This document shows, one piece after another, positions 22,791-33,175 of a stretch of 64,000 nucleotides of DNA; positions within the stretch are counted from its first letter, which is position 1, and each line of letters starts with the position of its first letter. Source of the DNA: Plectosphaerella cucumerina (lineage: Eukaryota > Ascomycota > Sordariomycetes > Glomerellales > Plectosphaerellaceae); the NCBI GenBank assembly GCA_020746995.1, contig JAGPXD010000006.1:620001-684000 (forward strand), written 5' to 3'. Below the pieces are notes generated by a model. That model had not been told where the DNA came from and did not search any database. It saw only the letters and a program-made list of their open reading frames with translations. Made by a program: the position numbers and the translations under genes.

Positions 22791-23136
22791 TAAAATACTA
22801 AGGAAGAAAGAGCTACCCACTAACCGCGACCGAAATCCCCGAGCTATCGTAACTATAACTACAACGAGTATACTCGCGGTAGTGCGAAACCCCCGATACT
22901 ATTATATAGCGTGTACCGCGTTTAGTATAGAAAGAGCACGGTATCGTTTCAAACCCGAATATATTAATCAGGAGGACCTAAGCGTTACGACGATCGGTAG
23001 ATAATACTTTTAATTTCGATTTCGAGACCCGGCTAGATATCGTGTTAACTAAGGAACGCAGGAACAAACAGGCCGTACGGCTAGGGGACTTACTACTTAT
23101 AGGTCGCTAGGATATCGACTATAAGGAGGGGAATCT

Positions 23137-23629
23137 TATAACGCCTAGACGATATACCCTGGAAATAAGGCTATCTACACGGCTATTAGGCGACTAGTCA
23201 GGGAGGATTATATAAAGCCAGAACTTATCGTAGGAACGATAAGGACGTACGGACTAGCTTAGGTTGTAATTACTATAATTACTCCGCTAAGGCTAGTAAT
23301 TACGGTAAGTAGGACGTAGTAATTACTACGATTACTACGGGACTAGGAATAATCGGGGTAATTAGACAGGTCGGACTATAAGTATATAGCGAGGTACTAG
23401 CCAGGCTCGTACCTCTAGATAAAGCTCACGATAGTAATTAATTTAAGTCTTTATTAGAAACCTCCTTAGCCTATAGTAAAGAAGTGTAACGCTTTACGAT
23501 AACACGATAAGTACGACGACGACGACTACTACAACACATTACTCCTTAGTTGCCTAGCACGCACTACTAGTATATACCACCTCGGTTCCAGATTACATAT
23601 CTTCGGAAGATTATACCTGGGTCGTAATA
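23137..23629 (+). repeat. 3' LTR of outer gypsy element (493 bp)
   Basis: Starts TATAACGCCTAGACG after the purine tract and ends GGGTCGTAATA. Same length as the 5' LTR and clearly similar with scattered transitions. Followed by the GTGTA duplication. Confidence 0.9.
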
Positions 23630-23634
23630 GTGTA

Positions 23635-25160
23635 ATTCTAAGCCCGTAGCTCGCTCTGACAACTTTATACACTATCGTAACTCGATCCACTAACTCTGTA
23701 CTTTCTCCCTTCGTGCCCTTGTCTCTAAACTCTCCGACTCTGGCAAACTTATTACACGCTATAATCTAGTAAGCTCCTACTACTGTATCTAACTCTTGAT
23801 AATATATAGCATCGCCTCAGGGAGGAAGTAGCTCCTCGACTGTTCGCCCAGCCCTCTAGCCGCTAAGAAGAGTGTTAATCGCAAATCCTTTAGTCGTATT
23901 ATTCGTAATAACGGCTAAGTAGGCGAAGTAGACTATAGTAAGGGAGCTGACTAGGTAAATTTGAGTGTCTACGAAGCCATGTCGGAGATACTAAAGGTAA
24001 AGTATCGTTTGTACTTAACAGTTAGTGTTAGCGACGATGTCTACTATAGAAGCTATATTATAGCTGATAAATAGTATAAGAATACGATAGATTTACGTTA
24101 AGTACTTACTCGGTGTTTACTTACTACGGCTACTTTATATTACCCCGGCGGGTATTAGGGCGGGTAATTAGGGTAGGTATCTAGGTAATTAGGGTAACTA
24201 ACGGGTAACTATAGTAACTTCGGGGTAACTTAATATAGAATAGAGTAGTTTTATACCGGTATTATCTAAGTATTTCGTACTATACTATAGTTTAATTTAT
24301 ATCTATTAACTCTAGGTTTATTACTCGGCCCCTAAACTAAAAGTTATTATAAGTTATTATACTACTAGGCTTTAGTCTTAATACCTAAATTTAGTATTAA
24401 TATATTCTTCTATTAAAATTTTATTTAGGGTCTGTAAGTAGTATATCGTAAAGTAGGTCTGTATTAGCTTTTCGACTTTAACTTACTAGGTTTAATATCC
24501 TCGTGTTTAGCACGCCCGCCTATAGGCTAGCGCGGACCCTATATTAAGTAATCGCCGGTCCCACTACGTATAGTTACTAACCGCTTACCGAGCGCTCTAT
24601 AGCTCGGCCCCCTAAATTAACCTACAAACCTCTAGTAAGAGTCAGACCGTCTAGGTAAGTATAGTCACTAGCTACTTTAAAGTCGCTATTAGCTTATATA
24701 ATAAATAGATTTCCAGAACTACTAACTCCTTCTAACCTTTAATAGTCGTAAGTAGTTCTCTCCTAATACTAAAACAGTAAAAAGGGTTCTGGATATTAGT
24801 ACCGGCATCGGTATTTATGACTTTAGTATACAGCCTTCCGAGTATATAAACGCCTCTTAGACGCGTTTAGTTAACAATCTATAGCGGACAAGTATCCCCA
24901 CGCTAAGGTACGTTCCTTGTCTGAGTATAGGCTAAACGGTACTTATATTCTCCAGGTCGTGGAAGTCGACATTACACCTATCCAGCCTGGCTTGTAAGTA
25001 TCCTTGTTAAACTTGGCTGGTATGATATAGTGCCTGACCGTAGAGGCAGGGTTCCTCCCAATCTGCGTTTCGAGGTTAACGATATCGAAAAGCCTTAGAC
25101 GTAGACGCAGCAATTCGATCACATCTTCGTCCGCATACTCTTAATTATCGCGAGCAGCAG
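23635..25160. other. RIP-affected region without recognisable gene
   Basis: AT-rich, CA/TG-poor sequence that continues the pre-insertion DNA of 9300-9511. Around 24140-24240 there is a loose array of GGGTAATTAGGGTA-like motifs. Toward 25 kb the composition becomes normal and the sequence may belong to the LINE remnant that follows. No reading frame could be identified. Confidence 0.4.
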
Positions 25161-25440
25161 TTAGGCGCCTCGCCCATTTCCAGTGCGTCGGGGTGCTGGT
25201 AACCAAAGAGGGTGGTGAATGTTGAAGTTTTCGAGTACAACAGTCCCGTCCTGCGGGTTCATGGCGCCTAGAGATTCGGCCAGTTGCAGGAGCGCTGTGA
25301 CCACTTCGTTATAGACGTTGATAATGATGCTGCTCTGAGGCTGAAATGATCCGCTCGTGACGCAACAGGCGATGCTTCCCATGCTGTCCTCATGGATTCC
25401 AAGGGACGCGACTGACATGATGTCCCTCCCGGTCTCTCGA
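25161..25440 (-). pseudogene. LINE (non-LTR retrotransposon) endonuclease remnant
   Basis: The minus-strand frame contains IIINVYNEV and then VVLENFNIHHPLW, matching the exonuclease-endonuclease-phosphatase domain of fungal LINEs (INVYN then VVLGDFNxHHPxW). The catalytic GDFN reads ENFN. The frame stops soon after and the remaining LINE is not recognisable, probably lost into the RIP-mutated sequence below 25.1 kb. It lies less than 200 bp beyond the stop of the GPR1/FUN34 gene on the same strand. The assignment rests on this one motif pair. Confidence 0.55.
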
Positions 25441-25602
25441 GAAGCATCGGCGCGGCCAGGCAGTTCAAGTCGTATGTGAAGCCGGATCGAACGCTAGACC
25501 GCAAGTTTTGCATCTCAAGCAGCCAACCTGACGATGCGACTCTTCGGTCATCGGGAGCTCTCAGCCAGTACGTCCCCGAATGTCGCCACGTTTCATTGTT
25601 GA

Positions 25603-26537
25603 TCACAACAAGGAACAACTAGCTCCACCGGGTCGAGGCGGTTCCTCCGTAGCAACCTTCCCCTGAAAGTGGCGAATTTCGCCCAGTGGAACTGTAAAAG
25701 GAGACATCTGCTTACAAAGGCCCTGGAACAAGAGGTAGAAGCCTGAGAGAGCCGATATAGCCCCAAAAGCTCCAGCGACCTTGGTCAGAATTCGTGCTAG
25801 GGGCAGGTTGCCATCCGCCATGGTGAACTTTGATACTGCGTTGAGGACGTAACACAACTCGAGGGCGCCATAGACAATGACATTCGCAACGTTGCTAAGG
25901 TTTGAGAATACCGTTAGGTCACTTGTGTCTCGATGATGATGAGTATGGAGCAAAACAAGCCTGGCGACTTACGTGCGCAACGACGCGATGAAGAAGACAA
26001 GATTCAGGCCAGACCATACTGTCTCTAATTATCAATCTTGATTTCTTACCGACTAGAGAGTCTGAGTATTCATACCTCCGAGGTAGAGGCCAAAGGCGTT
26101 ATAGTATTCGGAAGTGCGGCCTCCGTAGGAATCAATGATCCCAAGAGGAGGCAATAGCATGATACCATAGCCCGCGTAGTAGAATCCTGAGCTTCCGTGA
26201 GTAAAATGTTTTTGAGATGAGATTGGGGGACATTTGGGTCTTACCGAAGGCGCTCAAGACGGTGTATGGGAATGTGTTGCCCCTGACCATCTCCCATTGA
26301 GCAGAGATCACCAGGCCAAGGCCCGCCAAGAGGAGCAAGTTTGCAATGAAAATTCCCTCGTTTTCCACGCCGCGCACTCCCATCATAGATAGAGATAATG
26401 TCATCAACGTTGTTGCAAACCCGGCGAATCCCAAAGGACTCTAAGGGAACATGCAACGGTCTTTGGTCAGCAAGCCTTATCAACTCTGATTGGATATATG
26501 ATCTTCATCTTACCGGGTTGGCGAGCGGGTTCGTCAT
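25603..26537 (-). CDS. GPR1/FUN34/YaaH family transporter (acetate/ammonium-type)
   Basis: Five-exon model on the minus strand: 26514..26537, 26245..26440, 26076..26186, 25973..26024 and 25603..25921, total 702 nt, 233 residues. All introns are GT..AG and restore frame. The first exon junction rebuilds NPSPLGFAGF, the signature of the family (N-P-x-P-L-G-[LF]-x-x-F). Hydrophobic segments follow, consistent with about six membrane helices, including FIANLLLLAGLGLVISAQW, GFYYAGYGIMLLPPLGI and SGLNLVFFIASL. Family members move acetate/succinate or export ammonium. It is divergent from the cyanamide hydratase gene with a 748-bp shared upstream region. Composition is normal, so it escaped RIP. Confidence 0.88.
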
Positions 26538-27285
26538 GTTATTCTGAGTTTTGTGATTTCAACGGTAGCTTGTAGAGCGCCGGAGATGGATGGTGGGAGT
26601 CTTTAAAAGCGGAGAAAGAGAATTAGATCGAGTATTTGTAGTAGCCCGAGAATACTTATAGAGGTGTCGTTCACTTTTCTAGTGAAACCCGGATGGTGAT
26701 ATAACACCTGTTCACACACTACTGACCTTCCAATCCCAATGGTGCGGCTCGTAGGCCGGACGCTCGGTCGGCATTAGTGGGCGAAGGGACACCGTCCCCT
26801 AAGTCTGTTTACCCGTTTTGGAGTATAAAAAACAACACTTTCGTTCGACTTCAGGAGAAATTTGCCTTACTAGAGCACGACGTGAGTCAAGGAAGGCTTA
26901 TCTTCGACGCTAGTTTTTTATTTCCTCCTTCGGGAAAAGCTACTACTACGCATTTAGCAGGACATCCGATCCAACATCCAATACGATTCAACGAGGCATC
27001 TTAGTCCTGGCTTGGGAACGCGTTGATGCAACCCGGGAATTGATGCATGGCAAGTCTGGAAAGAAAATGCTTAGAAATCTGCATGACAAGACTTTCGGGC
27101 AAATGGATGCGCATGACGCAGGAGATTCTCCTTCATCGGAGTGTCCACCTTCAAGTCACTCGATTCAGAGTATAAATAGACAGACTCTACCTCAAACCTG
27201 GAAGAAGACGGCACTCACAACCATAAACATCACTCCTCCACTCCACTACTGACGCCTCCCACATATCTCGCTCATTATCGAGAAG
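26538..27285. promoter_or_regulatory. Divergent promoter, transporter / cyanamide hydratase
   Basis: 748 bp between start codons. A TATA box (TATAAATA) at 27171-27178 lies about 110 bp before the hydratase ATG. Four CGG/CCG triplets cluster in 27 bp at 26745-26771, the kind of half-site bound by Zn2Cys6 proteins, one of which is encoded 1.2 kb downstream of the hydratase start. The open frame 26777-27004 resembles no known protein. Confidence 0.5.
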
Positions 27286-28082
27286 ATGTCACCTTCCGAC
27301 GTCAAAGCCAACGGCTGGACTGCTGTGTCTGTCAGCGCCAAGGCCATCATCGGCTCTGTGGGCAAGCTCCAGGAAGCTGGCTCCCCCACCGTCCAGGATA
27401 TCAAGTTCCCTCTTGAGGATCCCCTCGTTGTCGAAGCCCAGGCATTTGCCAAGGCTCGCCTGGGCCAAGAGGCCTACAACCATTCGATGCGAGTGTTCTA
27501 TTGGGGTAAGCCTTGGCCATGACACTTCATGCATCCCATCTTACACTGGTTACTCACCCTGGGTCAGGCACCATCATTGCAAAGCGCCTGCTGCCCGAGC
27601 ACGCCGAGGCGCTGTCACCGTCAACCTGGGCGCTGACATGTCTCCTGCACGACATCGGCACGGCGGAGGCCTACTTTACCTTCACGCGGATGTCTTTCGA
27701 CATATACGGCGGCATCAAGGCCATGGAAGTGCTCAAGGTCCTCGGTGGCAGCGCCGACCAAGCCGAGGCCGTCGCCGAAGCCATCATCCGCCATGAGGAC
27801 ATGGGTGTGGACGGTACCATCACCTTTCTCGGCCAGCTGATTCAGCTGGCCACACTGTACGATAACACCGGGGTATACGAGGGTATTGATGGCTTTGGCA
27901 GCTGGGTCGGCGAATCCACCCGTCATAGCGTCAACACTGCTTTCCCGCGTCGCGGATGGTGCAGCTGGTTCGCCTGCACGGTCCGCAAGGAGGAGGCCAA
28001 CAAGCCTTGGTGTCACACCACGCACATCCCTCGGTTCGACAAGCAGCTCGAGGGGAACACTCTGATGAAGCCGTGGGAGTAG
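27286..28082 (+). CDS. Cyanamide hydratase (HD-domain)
   Basis: Model join(27286..27505, 27568..28082), 244 residues, the length I recall for the fungal enzyme from Myrothecium. The intron is GTAAGC..GTCAG. Metal-binding HD-domain residues are visible: NHSMRVFYWG (His66), LLHDIGTAE (His102-Asp103), IIRHED (His150) and LYDNTG (Asp173). The enzyme hydrates cyanamide to urea in the cytosol. Yeast Ddi2/Ddi3 belong to the same family. The gene shares a promoter region with a GPR1/FUN34 transporter and is followed by a Zn2Cys6 factor, which suggests an inducible detoxification or nitrogen-use module. Composition is normal within a RIP-mutated island. Confidence 0.93.
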
Positions 28083-28474
28083 AGGAGGATATGTGGTCAG
28101 ATGGCGGGATTGGAGAATCGTAGAAAATCACAGCTCTCACTCACATTATTCCTTCCATCCGCTGCATGCACATGCAAGTGTGGTTGGGGAGGGATAACCC
28201 GCTAGGCCGAATGCAGCAAATAAGTGAAATTATATGGGTCTGGCATCGGCCCAAGGTTCTCCGAGTCCGAGTCGTGTTCCCCTCCGATCCCGCTCTGCCG
28301 CACAGCTCGTGCCGATGATGACGCAGTGAGTAATCGACTCGAGAGGAAGACGCGTGTACTTCGACTCAGAGAACGCGGGGCCTCTGGATCCTTGAACATC
28401 AACCCGTCAAGACAAGCTACATTACCCACGCTCATCCTCTCTGCCCGGGCAACTGCGCTCGATGAACGCGATCG
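28083..28474. other. Intergenic region, hydratase to transcription factor
   Basis: About 390 bp of normal composition containing the hydratase 3' end and the promoter of the Zn2Cys6 gene. No conserved ORF. Confidence 0.4.
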
Positions 28475-30127
28475 ATGGCCAGATGCTGGACCTGCAGGAA
28501 ACGTCGTCTCAAATGCGATGGAGGCGTTCCACACTGCCAAAAATGCTGGGGCCACGGCGTGGTATGCCTCGGCTACCAGAAGCCTCTGACCTGGGTTGAG
28601 GGTGTTGCTCGAAGAGGTCCCATGAAGAATCGAACTTTTGGCAGCTCAGCAGAACAACAGCCGCCCCGAAACCACCAAGAAGAAGCCCTCGCCATCGCCA
28701 TCACCAGTGGCTCAATACCGTTGACTCCGACAGAGTCACTATTCCAAGACCTCGACAGCGCATCCAGATTCTTCGTAGACTATTGTGAGTACTCCTTCCG
28801 CCCTTCATTGCATTATCAGATGCGACTTACTGACCCCTGAAGTCTCAAAACGAGTGTGCCCTACCCTCGTTGTCCAAGATCGCCCGGACAATCACTATCG
28901 CCGCACCATCACCTGTGTCAGCTCGCCGGTGGTCGCAAGTGCTATTGTGACGGTAGCGGCATGCCATTACATCCAGAGCCAGACAGGCTGTCCCTTGTTT
29001 CAACAAGCCCTCGTGCTCCGAAACAACCCCGTTGGTTCTGGCCTGTCCAGGGAGGCAGTTTTCAAGTACTACCTCAAGTCAAAAGGGAAGTGTTTGAAGC
29101 TGATCTCCGCCGCACTGGCACAACATCATTCCGAGTCGGGGGATTCAGCCATCCTCATCGCGGTCGTGCTTCTGACGATCCTCGACATGTTCGAGAGCGG
29201 CTCTGGTGCTTGGAGCCTCCATCTGGAAGGGGCTCAAAAGCTTCTGAACGCTGGGATCATGGCCGGCACTTCGGAATGGGACAGCGTAGCCAGAAAACTC
29301 CTTCACGGGGCTGCCGTGTAAGTCACGTTGCACGAAATAACGACACAATGGGGGTTTTAAAAAAAGGGCTCACGTCTCGGAACAGATTTCAGACTTTCGG
29401 CTCCTCCCTCGCCAAGCCAGGAGCCCTAATCAGTGAATCTACACTCCCTACTGTGTGGACTGAGGGTTCCTGGTCCATCACCCCTATTGGATGCCCTGTC
29501 GAGATCCTGGCGACTGTTGAGGTCTTTGCCTCCCAGCGCCGCCTGGATTCCATCCTCACCGCACCAGTGGCCGATGGCCACATTCTTACTGATGCGCTAC
29601 ATCGTATTCGTTCATACGACATCCCAGCCTGGGCTGCGCGTACGATGACGACCGATGCGGCAGTACCATATGAGGACCTGGTGTATCTCGGCACGATCTG
29701 GAAACTCTCCGCTGACATGTATGCCTGCTGCTTTCTTCGCAGCTCATCTCAAAACACCTCTCGTTTGCTCGAGCCACCATCAGTTCAAGCGCTTATGGTC
29801 GAGTACTCCTTCTTTGAGCAGAAGAACGATGCGGTTATCAGGTGTCTGATCTGGCCAACCTTCGTGGCCGGCGCGGCGAGCACGAGCCCTGAGGAGAGGG
29901 CCTGGGTGCTCAGAACGCTGGAAAGGATCTGGAACTTCGGCCATTGTGCAAACACGAGGAGCGCAAAGAAGGTCCTGGAGACCTTATGGGAGAAGCATGA
30001 TCGGGAAAAGATGCGGTCCTCGCAAGGCCGTCTTCGCGAGGGCGCAGAGCCCCTGGCGGGCGACTTTGTTGGCTGGGACTGGATCAAGGAGCTCTCGCAA
30101 TTGAAGGGCTCTTGGTTATTCATTTAG
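28475..30127 (+). CDS. Zn2Cys6 fungal transcription factor
   Basis: Model join(28475..28784, 28843..29317, 29386..30127), 508 residues. The N terminus is a binuclear zinc cluster with spacing C-x2-C-x6-C-x6-C-x2-C-x6-C (Cys4, 7, 14, 21, 24, 31; CWTCRKRRLKCDGG). After a short linker, a middle homology region begins SRFFVDY and, after intron 1, SKRVCPTLVVQDRP. It runs through helical repeats (GAWSLHLEGAQKLL, CPVEILATVEVF) typical of the fungal-specific TF domain (Fungal_trans_2 type). Introns are GTGAGT..GAAG and GTAAGT..ACAG. It probably regulates the neighbouring hydratase and transporter. That is inference from position only. Confidence 0.9.
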
Positions 30128-30197
30128 AGGAAATTCTTGTTCGGCTTGATGTTGCGGCTGCGAAACCAGGCTTGCAGCTGACCGACCTTCGAGGTGA

Positions 30198-30694
30198 TTG
30201 GTTGGTGGTTTGACCTCCCTCGCCAAGTCGCCAATTTGGCCGCACTGTTGTGACCGTCGCACGAAGCGTCGCGCACAAGGCTTCTGCGCCGTCGCTCTCC
30301 CCCCGCCGAACAGCTCCCAAGCCCGGACCCTGACTGTAGAGATCTCGCTCGATTCGCAAGGCACGGCGGACTGGTCCGTGGGGCTGCACCTCGACGTCAC
30401 GAAGGAGTACAACAATTTCCTCATGAAGCTGCAGACCCGCGAACACGACAAGCGAAGCATCCCGATCCTGAATCAGTATGGGACGCCAGAGATGCTGGAC
30501 TGGCTCCTAAGCAAGGCCGGCACGGTGCCCGACCAGGTGGCGGTTCAATGGCTGGTAGGGGCTATGCGCAGATCGCCGAGCGGCTGGAGCAGAGGGCGGA
30601 CTGGGCGTTCCCGCCTGAGATCAACGTCGAGCCTCAACTGCGCATAGTGCTACGACACTTGGACCCAGCGACGCTGCGCGAGATGGCTGTATAG
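30198..30694 (+). pseudogene. Hypothetical protein gene with apparent frameshift
   Basis: A plausible protein runs TADWSVGLHLDVTKEYNNFL, then NQYGTPEMLDWLLSKAG and AVQWLVG. It then leaves frame near 30560. The natural continuation YAQIAERLEQRADWAFPPEI, ending RHLDPATLREMAV and a stop at 30694, is in another frame. The 17-nt GTAGGG..GCAG between them looks like splice signals but is too short for an intron. No family recognised. It could be a decaying cargo gene of the island. Confidence 0.4.
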
Positions 30695-31593
30695 TGGGTT
30701 CGAACAACCTGAACAACCTGTTTCTGTCTGTGCAATTGCTTTGATAGTATAATTCCATTTGGCGCATTCGCATCGCGCAGCCTGCTTCTGGCGCGTGACC
30801 TCCTTATATCTTCGTCCAAGATTCTACAGCGGGCACGCGACACCCCGCCTAGCGATATCTTAAAGGGTCGCGCGACCGAGTTACGAATTAGTAGAAAAGG
30901 GAATATATTCGACGAATACGGCCTGGAGGAATAATTATAGTAGTTTACTTAGTCTTTACCGATACTTGTCCCGTATATTCGTATCTTAAGCCTAGACGAA
31001 GAGGCACGCCGAATTATCGAGCTTTTAATTCCTAATCTAAACAGCCCTCTAATTTATTTATCTTATTTCTAACGGGCTTCGTTAATACCTTAACGCTATA
31101 GCTACTACTATTCCAACAGTGAGCTAACCTCCTGGAACTAGTAGTCGATTCGGAATCAGGGGTTTTCTCGAAAAGATACCAGAAGGCTTCGCCTATACTA
31201 CAGCGTTTACCTCACGGGGCGTCGTCTACAGCATACCGACAGGAATTACAACACCAGGCGCGGCTAATTATATTTAATAGTAATCTAAGGTATGCTTGCC
31301 CCCGATGCATCGCTTTCAGAGTTAAAGCTGTGCTATAGTGACGACCCCTGGAGTCAGACCCCGGCTGACACTTCTGAGTGGCTGATGGTGTTCGAGCAGG
31401 ACAGCGGCCTTGTCCCGGAGTAAGATTTTATATGCTTTGCGACTCCAAGTGGAAGGATTTAGAGATTCAAAGTCGACTCGACGAGCGTTGCGACACGCGG
31501 TATACCTTGTGGCTGGGTTTGTAAAGTTGTCTCTATACCCATCGTTTGGGAAGACTAAAGGGGCCAGACAAGATGTGTACGTGTGGAAGATCG
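30695..31593. other. Mixed region: RIP-like sequence and a short orphan ORF
   Basis: About 30850-31260 is AT-rich and CA/TG-poor, with no recognisable protein. From 31260 composition is nearer normal. A 43-codon frame at 31292-31423 (MLAPDASLSELKLCYSDDPW, ending SGLVPE) looks gene-like and may be the tail of a lost gene. No function assigned. Confidence 0.35.
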
Positions 31594-31772
31594 TGTAACG
31601 CCCAGATCAGGTACTATGTCACCCGCACATGGGTCGACCTTATCGGCGTCACAGATAAGGAAGCATAGACTACCTTTAGGCAAGGGAGCCCTATTGTATA
31701 TAGCTAATTAGGTGTGGAGCTTGGATCACCGTGAGCTATGAGCCTTTGGCTTATAGAGCGTAGTGAGCTATA
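31594..31772 (+). repeat. Partial LTR related to the solo LTR at 6513
   Basis: Starts TGTAACGCCCAGATCAGGTA and follows 6513-6691 closely, with C-to-T and G-to-A differences. It is interrupted at a TA by the MITE. About 15-20 bp after the MITE still resemble the LTR, then similarity is lost, so the rest is deleted or diverged. Confidence 0.75.
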
Positions 31773-32206
31773 ACGTACTTCCCAGGTGAGTGGCCACCCC
31801 GGGTGAGTGGCCACCCTCCTTATCGCCGCTTAAAGGCTATTTTCGACCCCCCTGTAAAAGTAGGTTATACTAAGCCTAATCTAGTAATTCAAGCTTCTTT
31901 TACTAAGCGATAAGAACAATCAAGTAGTATACTCTTTAGATAGTTCTATTAATAGCTATAAGTATAGTAGATTATATCTAGTTCTTATCGATTAGGTAGA
32001 TTCATAGTCTACTATACTCAGAGTCGCTTATATAACTTTATAGCTAGTATATAGCTAAATTACCCTTATCGTTTAGTAAAATCAGCTTGAATTACTAAAT
32101 CTAGCTTAGAATAACCTACTTTTACAGGGGGGTCGAAAATAGCCTTTAAGTAGCGATAAGGAGGGTGGCCACTCACCCGGGGTGGCCACTCACCTGGGAA
32201 GTACGT
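31773..32206. mobile_element. 434-bp MITE, copy 1, with ~145-bp TIRs and TA target
   Basis: Flanked by TA (31771-31772, 32207-32208). Ends are inverted repeats of about 145 bp starting ACGTACTTCCCAGGTGAGTG, each with two tandem GGTGAGTGGCCACCC units. No coding capacity. It keeps CA/TG dinucleotides and is nearly identical to the copy at 44766-45199, which is inverted relative to it. Its end structure mirrors that of the Fot1-like elements here, which suggests mobilisation by their transposase. Confidence 0.9.
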
Positions 32207-32208
32207 TA

Positions 32209-33175
32209 ATCTAACTCTATAAGAACTCGGAGGTAGCGTTAGCCTTTAAGTCGTAGTATACCTTTATATACCTATAGACTTATATAGCGGCGTAGTTCTA
32301 TATAGGTACGACCTTACCCGTGTCGGGCTTAGTCTCGGTATAGAACTTTAGTATAATATAATAGTACGAGGCGGTAAAGATAATAAGGATATTATACTTA
32401 AGGACCCCAGCCTAGTCCGGGGCGGCTAAAAACTCCTCGATTATAGCTTTACTTTAGGGATTTTACCGGGAGAGATAGGTAAGAAGTTTACCCTGTTCGG
32501 TCTTACTTACGTTGTCTTCTATATCGAGGATAAAGGGGATATAGCTAGACTAGAGGAAAGGGTAGTCCTAAGAGCTGATGGTAGCAGTAAGGAGGCCGAG
32601 GGGGTTATCCCGGATAAACTACCTTAACACTCGAAGGCTGGGTTCTACGTAGACGGCACGGATATACATAGTAGATTCGGTCCTTAGCGGCTTATAGACA
32701 GTGTAATGAGTCTGATAGTAATGCCTACCCACCAGGGCCTGTTTGAGTGTTCCAAATTCTGATAGGATAGGACTTAACTATTTAACTTCATGCGCCGTCC
32801 CCCGGACCGACGTACAGACTTGGGCCGATCGAAACCGCTAGCTTGCCGGTTTCGGTGGCTGTGTGGGGTTCTAGGTATGGGTAAGGGGTCTGGGTCGAAT
32901 CAAAGCGGCACGGGAGGGATTTCAGGTTCTTTGCGTCTCGTATCGGCTCTGCCGAACCCGACTTTCACTCCGGGCCCCACTAAGCAAGTTCTGGCCAATG
33001 TTTGGGTAGTAGAAGACCTGCCTTTGTCCACAACTAGATACATAAGGGCTTGCCATCCCTTCTCAGGTCTCGTCGCCTGCAATCGTGGTGTTTATCGGCC
33101 GTTCGACGTCCGGCGCTACACTTGCGACATAACTCTTCACTATTACCTTACTTTCTCCTGTCTTCTACTACAGCT
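32209..33175. other. RIP-mutated unknown repeat, then promoter of B3/B4 gene
   Basis: About 32209-32700 is CA/TG-poor and its type was not identified. From 32700 on, composition is normal and presumably holds the promoter and 5' leader of the gene at 33176. A possible acceptor (CTACTACAG) sits 2 bp before that ATG, so a 5' UTR intron is possible. Confidence 0.4.

Larger units (their letters stand above)
9517..23629 (+). mobile_element. Outer Ty3/gypsy chromovirus, carrying a nested element; TSD GTGTA
   Basis: Two 493-bp LTRs (9517-10009, 23137-23629) flanked by perfect GTGTA duplications (9512-9516, 23630-23634). Without the nested 7.1 kb insertion and its duplication the element is 7002 bp. 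Plus-strand order is gag, zinc knuckle, protease, [nested insertion], reverse transcriptase, RNase H, integrase, chromodomain, and then an antisense gene before the 3' LTR. A polypurine tract (GGAGGGGAATC) directly precedes the right LTR. All frames are RIP-broken. The chromodomain places it among chromoviruses. Confidence 0.92.

Noticed and set aside
24134..24240. TTAGGG motifs resembling fungal telomere repeat
   Set aside because: Only three irregularly spaced copies inside a loose GGTAATTAGGGTA pattern; more likely a RIP-altered simple repeat than an interstitial telomere.
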